Virus record (IMG/VR): IMGVR_UViG_3300003409_000027
Coordinates: 4,849-25,794 of that record
From: a virus
Strand: one strand, 5' to 3'
DNA length: 20,946 nucleotides
Made by a program: the position numbers and the translations under genes. A model generated the notes under the pieces. That model saw only the letters and a program-made list of their open reading frames with translations. It was not told the DNA's origin and made no database searches. This document shows positions 1-7,064 of this stretch, in pieces; the stretch's first letter is position 1; the number at the start of each line of letters is the position of its first letter.

Positions 1-534
1 GACGAAGATGATGACGAATCAGAAGAAGGCGGTGATGAGCCAGCAACTAAAGATGACGTTATGGATCTTGCTCAACAAATTGAAGACTTAGAAGCTGCAT
101 TCAAAGAATATGCCGCTGGTGAAGACGGCGAGCCTGGCGCAGAAGATGAAATGGAAATGGATTCATTTGCTCCAGAATTTGAAAGCGAAGAGTCAGATGA
201 CTTAGAAACTGTACGTGAATATGTTGAAAAAGTAGATGGCCACGGTGCTGAGAAGAAAGGTAAAGCAGAATCTGCTGATAACACTTCATCTCCTGTAGCA
301 AGTTCTAACGACATGGGCGGTACAACTGCTAATATGACAAAAGGCGGCGAAGGCGGCGGTTCTGAAACAGGACTAACTGGCAAGCCAAAAGACATGAACA
401 CAAAGAACATCAACAAAGTTGGTGGATCTAAAGACAGTGAGCGCATGAGCAAAAATGGAGCAGGTCACGGTGCTGAAAGAAAAGGCACAGGTGAAGGTTC
501 TGCAGACGCTTCAAGCATCATTGGCAGTAAGTAA
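1..534 (+). CDS. Acidic prohead-core-like protein (gp67-like position), 5' end outside window
   Basis: The reading frame is open from base 1, so the gene very probably starts upstream of the window. The 20 codons before the first ATG (61) are strongly acidic, like the rest, so the ATG is probably internal. The visible 177 codons are low-complexity: an acidic part (to about residue 50 after the ATG), then a Gly/Ser/Lys-rich tail. The tail holds two copies of a motif beginning GHGAE(K/R)KG, at 238-291 and 463-516. There is no membrane segment and no enzyme motif. It lies directly before the gp21 protease gene, where T4 encodes the acidic core proteins gp67 and gp68. A role as a prohead inner-core component is therefore inferred from position and composition, not from a firm sequence match. 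The 14-base gap to the next gene suggests co-transcription. Confidence 0.6.
   Translation, partial: DEDDDESEEGGDEPATKDDVMDLAQQIEDLEAAFKEYAAGEDGEPGAEDEMEMDSFAPEFESEESDDLETVREYVEKVDGHGAEKKGKAESADNTSSPVASSNDMGGTTANMTKGGEGGGSETGLTGKPKDMNTKNINKVGGSKDSERMSKNGAGHGAERKGTGEGSADASSIIGSK
238..516 (+). repeat. Two diverged copies of an 18-codon motif in the acidic core protein
   Basis: Copies lie at 238-291 and 463-516. Both start GHGAE(K/R)KG and contain SAD followed by a Ser/Thr stretch. They differ at many third codon positions, so this is an old internal duplication or a selected short linear motif, not a recent tandem copy. Confidence 0.6.
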
Positions 535-548
535 TCGGAGCCCAGTAG

Positions 549-1181
549 GTGAAAAATACTCTAACAGAACATTTAAGTTTTGACCAAGCTCAAGTACAAC
601 TCGAAAGGGCCGGTGAAGGAGAGAAGAAATCCCTCTATATGAGCGGCATTTGTATCCAAGGCGATATTAAAAATGCTAATCAGAGGGTCTATCCTACTTC
701 TGAAATTTCTCGGGCTGTCAAAACCCTTAACGAACAAATTGAGGGCGGTTATTCAGTTATGGGAGAGGTTGATCATCCTGCTGATCTACGCATTAATTTG
801 GATCGTGTCAGTCACATCATTACCAAGATGTGGATGGACGGACCAAATGGGTACGGAAAATTGAAAATACTCAATACTCCCATGGGACATTTAGTACAAA
901 CCATGTTGGACGATGGAGTTAAACTGGGCGTTTCCAGCAGGGGCTCCGGTAACGTTTCAGATGATGGATCCGGTAAAGTATCGGATTTTGAAATTATTAC
1001 AGTAGATGTAGTAGCGCAACCAAGCGCACCTGGTGCTTATCCAACGCCAGTATACGAGCATCTAATGAATACAATAGGCGGTGAAAAGGCATACAAAGTG
1101 GCACAAGAAGTTCAAGGCGACCCCAAGGCACAAAAATATATCGCAGAAAGCCTGGTGAATATCATCAGGAAACTGAAATGA
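549..1181 (+). CDS. 21: Prohead core serine protease, T4 gp21 family
   Basis: This 210-residue protein matches the T4 gp21 prohead protease in length (T4 about 212) and motifs. The protease is activated inside the assembled prohead and cleaves scaffold and capsid proteins after L/I-x-E. Visible hallmarks are GDIKNANQRVYP (residues 38-49), GEVDHP with the probable catalytic His76, GVSSRGSG (127-134) with the probable nucleophile Ser129 or Ser130, and the acidic ITVDVVAQPSAPGAYP block (150-165). The last may supply Asp153. The start is GTG, with GGAG at 537-540, 8 bases upstream. The next in-frame Met (residue 31) lies inside the conserved fold and would truncate it. It is flanked by the core-protein and scaffold genes with 14- and 16-base gaps, as expected for a late head operon. 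Confidence 0.93.
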   Translation: MKNTLTEHLSFDQAQVQLERAGEGEKKSLYMSGICIQGDIKNANQRVYPTSEISRAVKTLNEQIEGGYSVMGEVDHPADLRINLDRVSHIITKMWMDGPNGYGKLKILNTPMGHLVQTMLDDGVKLGVSSRGSGNVSDDGSGKVSDFEIITVDVVAQPSAPGAYPTPVYEHLMNTIGGEKAYKVAQEVQGDPKAQKYIAESLVNIIRKLK

Positions 1182-1197
1182 TCTGTAGGAGAATCAC

Positions 1198-2298
1198 ATG
1201 ATAGATATTGTTAAACAACTATTCGAAAACGATGTGATTTCCGAGGAAATGAAATCGGAAATTGAATCTGCTTGGTCAAGTAGGATTCAAGAAAACCGTG
1301 ATCAAGTCACCGCAGAACTTCGTGAGGAGTTTGCTCAGAAGTATGAGCATGACAAATCCACTATGGTAGAAGCTGTAGATAAAATGGTAAGCGATCGTTT
1401 AGCATCTGAATTATCAGAGCTAGCAGAAGATCGTAATCAACTTATTGAAGCCAAAGCCAAGTATGCTAAAAAGATGAGTGAAGATGCTAAGAAGATGGAA
1501 GGATTCGTCCTACAAAAACTTGCGTCAGAGCTGTCAGAGCTACACGAAGATCGTAAAAATGTAGCGGCTAATTTTGCTAAGTTAGAAAGTTTCATTGTAG
1601 ATGCTCTTTCAAAAGAAATCGCAGAATTCCACACTGACAAGAAAGACCTAGCTGAAACAAAAGTCAAACTTGTACGTGAAAACAAAGCAAAATTTGAAAA
1701 TGTCAAGTCAGAGTTCATTGCTAAGACAGCAAAACTTGTTGAGAACGTTGTTAAGACTAAACTAAGCAACGAAATCAGCCAGTTGAAGGAAGACATTGAA
1801 ACCGCTCGTAGAAACGACTTTGGTCGCAGAATCTTTGAATCTTTTGCAAGCGAATACGCTTCAAGCCATTTAAATGAAAAATCTGAAACTGCTAAACTGT
1901 TACAAATGGTTAAGCAAAAAGAGGAAGCATTGGCAGAAGCAAGCAAGGTTATTGAAGAAAAAGATAAACTTGTTGAAAGCAAAGAACGTGAACTTCGTGT
2001 TGTAAATGACATGGCTTCGCGTAAAGATGTAATGAATGAGCTACTCGGTCCGCTTACTGGTGATAAAAAATCAGTAATGAGTGAGTTACTTGAAAGTGTA
2101 CAAACTAACAAGTTGAAGTCGGCATTTGAAAAGTACTTGCCAGCTGTAATGGCAGGCGATGCTCCAAAAACAAAGGCAACACTGGTAGAAGGCAAAGAAG
2201 TAACAGGCGATAAAGAAACACAGGCACAAACAATCAGCAGTGAGGACAAAACTGCTGCAATATATGATATCCGCAAGCTCGCGGGACTTAAAGTTTAA
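1198..2298 (+). CDS. 22: Prohead scaffolding core protein, T4 gp22 family
   Basis: The product is 366 residues, almost wholly charged and helical, and lies between the protease and capsid genes as T4 gene 22 does. Gp22 forms the temporary inner core on which gp23 assembles; gp21 then degrades it. The N-terminus MIDIVKQLFEND and the C-terminal block with VMNELLGP and SVMSELLES (about residues 277-302) fit this family. Long coiled-coil-like segments run from about 50 to 200. Within them a motif of type LASELSEL recurs at residues 68, 108, 137 and 189, usually followed by an E/T-D-(R/K) helix. Many L-x-E sites for the protease are present. It is about 100 residues longer than T4 gp22 (269). AGGAG at 1187-1191 supports the ATG. 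The TAA stop overlaps the ribosome binding site of the capsid gene, which suggests tight translational coupling. Confidence 0.88.
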   Translation: MIDIVKQLFENDVISEEMKSEIESAWSSRIQENRDQVTAELREEFAQKYEHDKSTMVEAVDKMVSDRLASELSELAEDRNQLIEAKAKYAKKMSEDAKKMEGFVLQKLASELSELHEDRKNVAANFAKLESFIVDALSKEIAEFHTDKKDLAETKVKLVRENKAKFENVKSEFIAKTAKLVENVVKTKLSNEISQLKEDIETARRNDFGRRIFESFASEYASSHLNEKSETAKLLQMVKQKEEALAEASKVIEEKDKLVESKERELRVVNDMASRKDVMNELLGPLTGDKKSVMSELLESVQTNKLKSAFEKYLPAVMAGDAPKTKATLVEGKEVTGDKETQAQTISSEDKTAAIYDIRKLAGLKV

Positions 2299-2309
2299 GG
2301 AGAACTAAT

Positions 2310-3482
2310 ATGTCAGAACTACTCGAGTCACGCTGGCAGGAAACCAAAGGCGCTCTACTAGAAGGCCTTAATGGAACTCGCAAATCAGTGATGGACGTTA
2401 CTCTCGAAAATACTCGCAAGTATTTGTCGGAGAGTGCTACAGCTGGTGCTACTTCTGCCGGTAACGTTGCAACCCTAAATCGTGTGATTCTTCCTGTAAT
2501 CAGACGTGTAATGCCAACAGTCATTGCTAATGAACTAGTTGGTGTACAACCAATGACAGGACCAGTCGGTCAAATCCACACTCTACGTGTACGCTATGCG
2601 TCCACTGATAGTGGTGCTGGTGTGACAGCTGGCGAAGAGGCGTTAAGCCCATTCAAGATCGCGGCTGCCTATTCAGGCAACTCAGCAGATCCAGCTAAAG
2701 CAGGCTCAACAGCTTCTTTAGAAGGTGAAGCAGGTAACAAACTAAGCATCCAGATCTTGAAGCAGACAGTCGAAGCAAAAACCAGAAAGCTATCAGCTCG
2801 CTGGACTTTTGAAGCGGCTCAAGATGCTCAAGCTCAACAGGGCATTGACATCGAAGCTGAGATCATGGCAGCTCTTGCACAAGAGATTACTGCTGAGATC
2901 GATCAGGAAGTGATCAACAGCCTACGTGATCTAGCTGGAACTGGTTCAGAAACTTATGACCAGTCAGCGGTTTCAGGTACTGCTACTTTTGTTGGTGACG
3001 AACATGCTGCACTAGCTGTTCTAATCAACAGACAAGCAAACTTGATCGCACAGCGTACACGTCGTGGCGCAGGTAACTACGCTGTAGTTTCACCATTCGC
3101 GCTAACAATTCTTCAAAGTGCTACAACTTCTGCGTTCGCAAGAACAACTGAAGGTACTTTCGAAGCTCCAACTAACACTAAGATGGTTGGTACTTTGAAT
3201 AACGCTATGAAGGTGTATGTTGATTCTTACGCTGCAAATAACGCACCTGTACTTGTTGGTTACAAAGGTTCAAGTGAGTCAGACGCACCTGCGTTCTACT
3301 GCCCATACATTCCATTGATGAGCAGTGGCGTTGTGCTTGATCCAGCAACTTTCGAGCCAGTAGTTAGCTTCATGACCAGATATGGTTATGTTGAACTAAC
3401 AAACACAGCATCATCTCTTGGTAATGCTGCAGACTACTTGGCACGTGTTGAGATCACAGACTCTAGCGTATCATTCAAGTAA
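2310..3482 (+). CDS. 23: Major capsid protein, T4 gp23 family (compact)
   Basis: This is the HK97-fold shell protein of the T4 type. Conserved blocks seen are GVQPMTGP (78-85), TVEAKTRKLSARWTFEAAQD (153-172), an IEAEI...EI..EIDQEV helix (181-201), TRRGAGNY (250-257), VGYKG (316-320), FYCPYIPL (329-336) and FMTRYGY (354-360). The charged N-terminal region before LSE-S (cut after Glu41) is the expected propeptide removed by gp21. At 390 residues it is clearly shorter than T4 gp23 (521) and than the roughly 460-470 residues I recall for cyanophage homologues. Much of the loss is between the LRVRY strand (92-96) and the EAKTRKL helix, where T4 carries its insertion domain. AAGGAG at 2297-2302 supports the ATG. 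A strong terminator follows, so this is the last gene of the head operon. Confidence 0.96.
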   Translation: MSELLESRWQETKGALLEGLNGTRKSVMDVTLENTRKYLSESATAGATSAGNVATLNRVILPVIRRVMPTVIANELVGVQPMTGPVGQIHTLRVRYASTDSGAGVTAGEEALSPFKIAAAYSGNSADPAKAGSTASLEGEAGNKLSIQILKQTVEAKTRKLSARWTFEAAQDAQAQQGIDIEAEIMAALAQEITAEIDQEVINSLRDLAGTGSETYDQSAVSGTATFVGDEHAALAVLINRQANLIAQRTRRGAGNYAVVSPFALTILQSATTSAFARTTEGTFEAPTNTKMVGTLNNAMKVYVDSYAANNAPVLVGYKGSSESDAPAFYCPYIPLMSSGVVLDPATFEPVVSFMTRYGYVELTNTASSLGNAADYLARVEITDSSVSFK

Positions 3483-3500
3483 TTTAATTACTTTGAAACT

Positions 3501-3530
3501 AAAAAGGGCCTCTTATGGGGCCCTTTTTTT
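3501..3530 (+). terminator. Intrinsic terminator after the capsid gene
   Basis: A 10-bp perfect inverted repeat, AAAAAGGGCC at 3501-3510 and GGCCCTTTTT at 3519-3528, surrounds an 8-base loop and runs into a T tract to 3530. It begins 19 bases after the gp23 stop. The A-rich left arm suggests it may also act on minus-strand transcripts, but no minus-strand gene is evident. Confidence 0.9.
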
Positions 3531-3537
3531 ATGACTG

Positions 3538-3546
3538 CGTAAATAC
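3538..3546 (+). promoter_or_regulatory. Possible weak late promoter (CGTAAATAC)
   Basis: CGTAAATA at 3538-3545 matches the T4 late -10 box TATAAATA at 6 of 8 positions. The decamer TAAATACATT (3540-3549) recurs exactly at the better promoter 3820-3829. It lies just after a terminator, where a new start is needed. Initiation would fall almost on the ATG at 3553, which weakens the call or implies a leaderless message. Confidence 0.4.
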
Positions 3547-3552
3547 ATTGAG

Positions 3553-3822
3553 ATGGAATGTAAGAGCGCAGAAGATTTTGACTTAGTCAGACAAGAAGTA
3601 CGCAAGTGGCGTAAGCGACATCCTATGTTCAAACATGATATTGAACGGATCTCTGCCATTATAGAAAATCACATATCAGAACATAGTAAGATACTTGTTG
3701 ATTATAGAAGAACAAGAAACCAAAGATATCTTGAAAAAGCAAATAACGAAATACAAGAAATAAACAGAATCATGTCGACTGTTGGAAAGGTGGAACTTAT
3801 GGCAATTTTATCGCAAGGATAA
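3553..3822 (+). CDS. Small basic helical protein, unknown function
   Basis: The product is 89 residues, rich in Lys, Arg and Glu, and predicted almost wholly helical, with a conserved-looking RKWRKRHPMF segment (residues 17-26) and a C-terminal helix ending in MAILSQG. I do not recognise a named family; small proteins of this style occur in marine T4-like phages. It could bind nucleic acid or a partner protein, but nothing shows which. The gene stands alone between a terminator and the next late promoter. No Shine-Dalgarno sequence precedes the ATG, and the possible promoter at 3538 leaves almost no leader. Its TAA stop (3820-3822) is part of the next promoter. The coding character and flanks make it a real gene; a start at Met25 would lose the basic N-terminus. 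Confidence 0.7.
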   Translation: MECKSAEDFDLVRQEVRKWRKRHPMFKHDIERISAIIENHISEHSKILVDYRRTRNQRYLEKANNEIQEINRIMSTVGKVELMAILSQG

Positions 3823-3826
3823 ATAC
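3818..3826 (+). promoter_or_regulatory. T4-type late promoter overlapping a stop codon
   Basis: GATAAATAC at 3818-3826 matches the T4 late box TATAAATA(C) except for the first base. The TAA stop of the small helical gene lies inside it. It is followed by an 89-base leader and a gene with a good ribosome binding site, so it probably drives the four-gene unit 3912-7058. Confidence 0.72.
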
Positions 3827-3829
3827 ATT

Positions 3830-3911
3830 AGTCATAGAGCGTGCCTCTACGATGAGGACTTATGCGGTTACCCGCCGCGTATTACTTAGAACGTAACTAT
3901 AGGAGAAAACA
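3830..3911 (+). other. Structured 5' leader of the four-gene unit
   Basis: Two small hairpins are visible: CCTC (3844-3847) with GAGG (3854-3857), and a 7-bp stem 3861-3867 with 3875-3881 (one G-T pair) around the loop TTACCCG. TTAC occurs at 3868-3871 (loop) and 3882-3885. Both can pair with GTAA at 3893-3896, just before the AGGAG (3901-3905), so alternative folds or a pseudoknot next to the ribosome binding site are possible. I recognise no known riboswitch. Confidence 0.45.
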
Positions 3912-4268
3912 ATGGGACGTCCAGTAAATAAAAGAAACTTTGGTGCCACAGGCGCCACACCATCAACTATCCCTGTCAGATTTTGGGATGGCGATTCATC
4001 TGAAGAAGGCTATGTAGTAGCACAAAAAGGTACAAACAAGTTTAAAGTAACAGATGGTGTAACTACTATCACAGGTAGACTTGTAAACGAAATTGCTCCA
4101 AACGGCGCAGGCGAAATTTCAATCGTTGGTATTGCTCCAGGAAGCACACCCGTTATTCTTAAGAAAATTTTCAACAGAACAGCGGTTGATTGGAACAACA
4201 ATCGTTATACTTGGGAAGCACAAGATGACTCCTCACAGTCATTATTGATCCTAACACCTGTGAGCTAA
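3912..4268 (+). CDS. Small virion-associated protein of marine T4-like phages, unknown role
   Basis: The product is 118 residues beginning MGRPVNKRNFGATG. This start, the middle VVAQKGTNKFKVTDG (residues 36-50) and the terminal NRTAVDWNNNRYTWEAQ (88-104) resemble, from memory, a small beta-rich protein family common in marine T4-like myoviruses and usually annotated only as a structural or hypothetical protein. Alternating hydrophobic strands suggest a compact beta fold. There is no signal peptide, membrane segment or enzyme motif. It has AGGAG at 3901-3905 and is first in a late unit whose other products resemble fibre or baseplate accessories. It is thus probably a virion component, by context rather than by a domain hit. 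Confidence 0.7.
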   Translation: MGRPVNKRNFGATGATPSTIPVRFWDGDSSEEGYVVAQKGTNKFKVTDGVTTITGRLVNEIAPNGAGEISIVGIAPGSTPVILKKIFNRTAVDWNNNRYTWEAQDDSSQSLLILTPVS

Positions 4269-4283
4269 TCTAAGGAAATTTGA

Positions 4284-5822
4284 ATGGCTGAAATACTTCA
4301 AACCAGTAACGACTACAAAATTAAAACTAGACGCGGCGGCGAAATCACACTCGATGTCGGCACAGCATCTAGCGGCGGTACTGTAAAAGTTACAGGTAAT
4401 CTGTTAGTTGAAGGCGATACAACAACAGTTGAAAGCCAACAAATGACCATTGAAGATAATGTTATTACTCTTAACAAGGGTGAGGCTGGAAACGGTGTCA
4501 CCCTTGGAGTAAGTGGCATTGAAATTGATAGAGGATTTTCTGCTCCGAGTGTCGCTAATCCATATGCTGTTTTTAGATTTAACGAAACAGATAATAGTTG
4601 GGAAATTATTGAAAGAAACGTAAGCACAGTTAGTTTCAATAATAGCGCAATTAAAGTTAAAAAAATTGCTACTGATAGTTTTACAGACGGCGGCGACCTA
4701 ACACTAATTGGATCAGGAACTGGAGTTGTTAAAGTAGATGGAACAACTGACTATCATTTAAATGTTAGCGGTGACGATGATATTCCAAATAAAAAATATG
4801 TCGATACTGCTATTAATGTTAGAGAACCATTAAACAGAATCCAGCGTGATGATACTTACGTAATTGTACAAGATACTAGTGGCGGCGCCGCTGGTAATGT
4901 TATCATGGCTGTCGGCCAAATTGATATTAATTCTAAAGGAACCGGTTATGCTATTGGTGATGAGTTAATTATTAATGAAGGCACAAGAATTAGAGATGCT
5001 AGACTTACAGTTGATACGATTGACGGAGTAGGCGGCATTTTAACATTTACTGTTGCTGATAGTGGATTATTTACAGCACTACCAACATCTAGATTAAATG
5101 TTCAAACCATTACAAACGGTGGTGGCAATGGCGCAACTTTTGATATGTTCTACAACGTCACTGACGTCGAGCTAACAAACTCAGGTAATGACTATCAAAG
5201 TGTTACAGTAGCATTTATTGATAACGGTGGCCAAGTAAGATTAGCTACTGCTACAGCAACTATTGATTTAGATCCTAACAGTCCTACTTTTAGACAAATT
5301 AATAATGTAACAGTTACAGACGGCGGCAATTACACTGATATTCCATCTGTTGAATTTTCAGCAGGTATAAACTCTTCGTTGCCTGAATCTCAAGCACAAG
5401 TAGTTGTTGACGGAAATATTGTTGCTACATTTTATTCAAATAGATCACAACTAGGTGACCTTGAAGTTTTAGGAAATACAATTTCCAACAACAATACAAA
5501 CGAAAATATTGTTTTAAGAACACAAGGCACAGCGGCTGTTGAAATTCCAAGAGCTTTACAATTTAATTACACAGGTGAAGTTGTTCCTCACATTGTAGGT
5601 GCTACATTAGTTTATGGTGATTTAAACGAGACAGTATCAGCAGACCCGTCGACAGGCGGTACAGGATTATATTTTAGTAATTCAAAGCAATCTCTGTCTT
5701 GGCAAGAATGGGCTACAAATAATTCAGATACAAATATCAATGGCGGAAATCTAACTGCGTATCCACCAAAAAATGAATTGATAAGTAAACAACGAGCACT
5801 AGCATTTAGTATGCTATTTTAG
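4284..5822 (+). CDS. Fibre-like virion structural protein with one copy of the shared repeat
   Basis: This 512-residue beta-rich protein has three visible parts. The N-terminus (about 1-180) has the style of phage fibre shafts, with VTGNLLVEGDTTTVESQQM (31-49), IEIDRG and NKKYVDTAI. The middle holds three Gly-rich beta modules of the type GTGYAIGDELII, SGNDYQSVTVAF and GGNYTDIPSVEF. Near the C-terminus the segment NTNENIVLRTQGTAAVEIP is a single diverged copy of the 'SNSDLELRASGTGKVLVP' repeat found many times in the two giant proteins downstream. The end, KQRALAFSMLF, resembles the short hydrophobic ends of those giants. No enzymatic residues are evident. It has AAGGAA at 4272-4277 and is 15 bases from its neighbour. 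It is probably a fibre subunit or adaptor, inferred from shared modules. Confidence 0.72.
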   Translation: MAEILQTSNDYKIKTRRGGEITLDVGTASSGGTVKVTGNLLVEGDTTTVESQQMTIEDNVITLNKGEAGNGVTLGVSGIEIDRGFSAPSVANPYAVFRFNETDNSWEIIERNVSTVSFNNSAIKVKKIATDSFTDGGDLTLIGSGTGVVKVDGTTDYHLNVSGDDDIPNKKYVDTAINVREPLNRIQRDDTYVIVQDTSGGAAGNVIMAVGQIDINSKGTGYAIGDELIINEGTRIRDARLTVDTIDGVGGILTFTVADSGLFTALPTSRLNVQTITNGGGNGATFDMFYNVTDVELTNSGNDYQSVTVAFIDNGGQVRLATATATIDLDPNSPTFRQINNVTVTDGGNYTDIPSVEFSAGINSSLPESQAQVVVDGNIVATFYSNRSQLGDLEVLGNTISNNNTNENIVLRTQGTAAVEIPRALQFNYTGEVVPHIVGATLVYGDLNETVSADPSTGGTGLYFSNSKQSLSWQEWATNNSDTNINGGNLTAYPPKNELISKQRALAFSMLF

Positions 5823-5831
5823 GATGATAAA

Positions 5832-6203
5832 ATGATAGAGAACAAACAACTTACACAAGCTATAGAACCAATTTTTACAGCACCTGGTACGCCCGGAGAT
5901 GTAAATTCTCAAAGTGCTATTACTACTATGATCTTTTGTAATATTATTGATACAGACGATTCGACTATAGCACCAAGCACAGGCGCAATGGGCGGCGACA
6001 CAAATATTGATGTTTATCTTGTTAAGTCGGGAGCAACTGCTGACCCAACAGTAAACGCAATTATGAAAAATTTAAAACTTCCAGCAGGCGAAACATTGTT
6101 TTTTGATACAGAACGAATTGTACTAGGCGCTGGAGATAGTATTCAAGCAAGGGCAACAGAAAGCGGAAAAGTAGTCGCAACAGTTAGTATATTACCGGTA
6201 TAA
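5832..6203 (+). CDS. Small beta-sandwich-like virion protein
   Basis: This 123-residue protein has no signal peptide or membrane segment. The pattern is alternating beta strands with a central VYLVKSG and a LKLPAGETLFF turn (about residues 81-91), then LGAGDSIQARA. The same arrangement (strand, 'PPGQSL', strand, late charged strand) is seen in the 109-residue product of 20147-20476, so the two may be distant homologues, each lying next to a giant fibre-like gene set. Such small beta proteins often attach to or cap fibre assemblies, but the role here is inference. AGGAT at 5821-5825 precedes the ATG, and the gap from the previous stop is 9 bases, consistent with coupled translation. Confidence 0.65.
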   Translation: MIENKQLTQAIEPIFTAPGTPGDVNSQSAITTMIFCNIIDTDDSTIAPSTGAMGGDTNIDVYLVKSGATADPTVNAIMKNLKLPAGETLFFDTERIVLGAGDSIQARATESGKVVATVSILPV

Positions 6204-6206
6204 AGA

Positions 6207-7058
6207 ATGAAATATTTAAAAACACAGAACTTATCAAAATTTAGTGCTCAAGATAATACTTTTAAAGTAGAACATCCTACTGGTCAAGTTACTGTGAATT
6301 CTAAGGATAGTATGCTACTACCCAAAGGCGAGATAGCAACTAGAACTTATTTTCCTTTTGAAGGAATGATTCGTTATACAACTGACAATACTAATCAACA
6401 TGAAAATCCAGAACTATCTCAACATTATCCTAATGACGCAGTTGGGTTAGAAGTTTATCACGAAGGTACATGGTATCCTCTAAAAACTACAAGACCTACT
6501 AAAATTATCAAGCAAAACTTAGGCGTTGGCAACTACGATGTAGTTTCACAGCCAGTTGAAGAATTAAGTCAATACTTTCCAACATATGATGCTAATAGAA
6601 ATTACACAGGACTAACTTATGTTCCTGGTTTATCACACGGCTTAGATCCACAAGACTATATTGACAATATGATTGTTGTAGTTGAAAACGTTATTCAGAT
6701 TAGCGGAACAAACTACGAATTATATCAATCTCAAGGAGAGATTGTAGGTTTTACTATTACTAGCGCAGGATCTAGTGATCATACAACAATGAGCATTGGT
6801 GTTAGTACTAGCGATTCAACAGGAAGCGGTGGCACATTTACTGCTAATTTAGACGGTAGCCCAGGCACCTTAGACAGCGTTACTGTTGTTGACGGTGGTG
6901 TAGGATTTAATGATGCGTCATTAATTACTGTAACAGCAACAGGTGATGGAACATCTAATCCAACACTAGAAGCATACGTTCTTCAACCAGGATGGCATTT
7001 AAAACTTCTCTCAGCCGTCCCTGATACTAAACCAGTTACAATTTACCTCGGTTATTAA
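6207..7058 (+). CDS. Virion structural protein with cap-like 'GMIRYTT' motif
   Basis: The product is 283 residues. Residues 36-100 contain LLPKGEIATR...FEGMIRYTTD...GLEVYHEGTWYPL, a version of the cap motif (R-P-x-x-G-x-I-R-Y-N, then a GTxW turn) that ends both giant proteins downstream. After it come an Asn/Tyr-rich region and, at about 180-260, a Gly/Thr-rich beta module (GFTITSAG..., VTVVDGGVGFNDASLITV) similar to those in the 512-residue protein. The C-terminus, WHLKLLSAVPDTKPVTIYLG, is typical of structural beta proteins of marine phages. The ATG is only 3 bases after the previous stop with no clear ribosome binding site, so it is probably translated by re-initiation. It is likely a fibre or fibre-attachment component; this rests on shared modules. 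Confidence 0.68.
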   Translation: MKYLKTQNLSKFSAQDNTFKVEHPTGQVTVNSKDSMLLPKGEIATRTYFPFEGMIRYTTDNTNQHENPELSQHYPNDAVGLEVYHEGTWYPLKTTRPTKIIKQNLGVGNYDVVSQPVEELSQYFPTYDANRNYTGLTYVPGLSHGLDPQDYIDNMIVVVENVIQISGTNYELYQSQGEIVGFTITSAGSSDHTTMSIGVSTSDSTGSGGTFTANLDGSPGTLDSVTVVDGGVGFNDASLITVTATGDGTSNPTLEAYVLQPGWHLKLLSAVPDTKPVTIYLGY

Positions 7059-7064
7059 TCTACC

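Noticed and set aside
1437-2276. Long open frame on the minus strand (about 279 codons) opposite the scaffold gene
   Set aside because: It is the mirror of a Lys/Glu-rich coding region, gives a Ser/Leu-rich product with no domain, has no ribosome binding site, and would be the only minus-strand gene.
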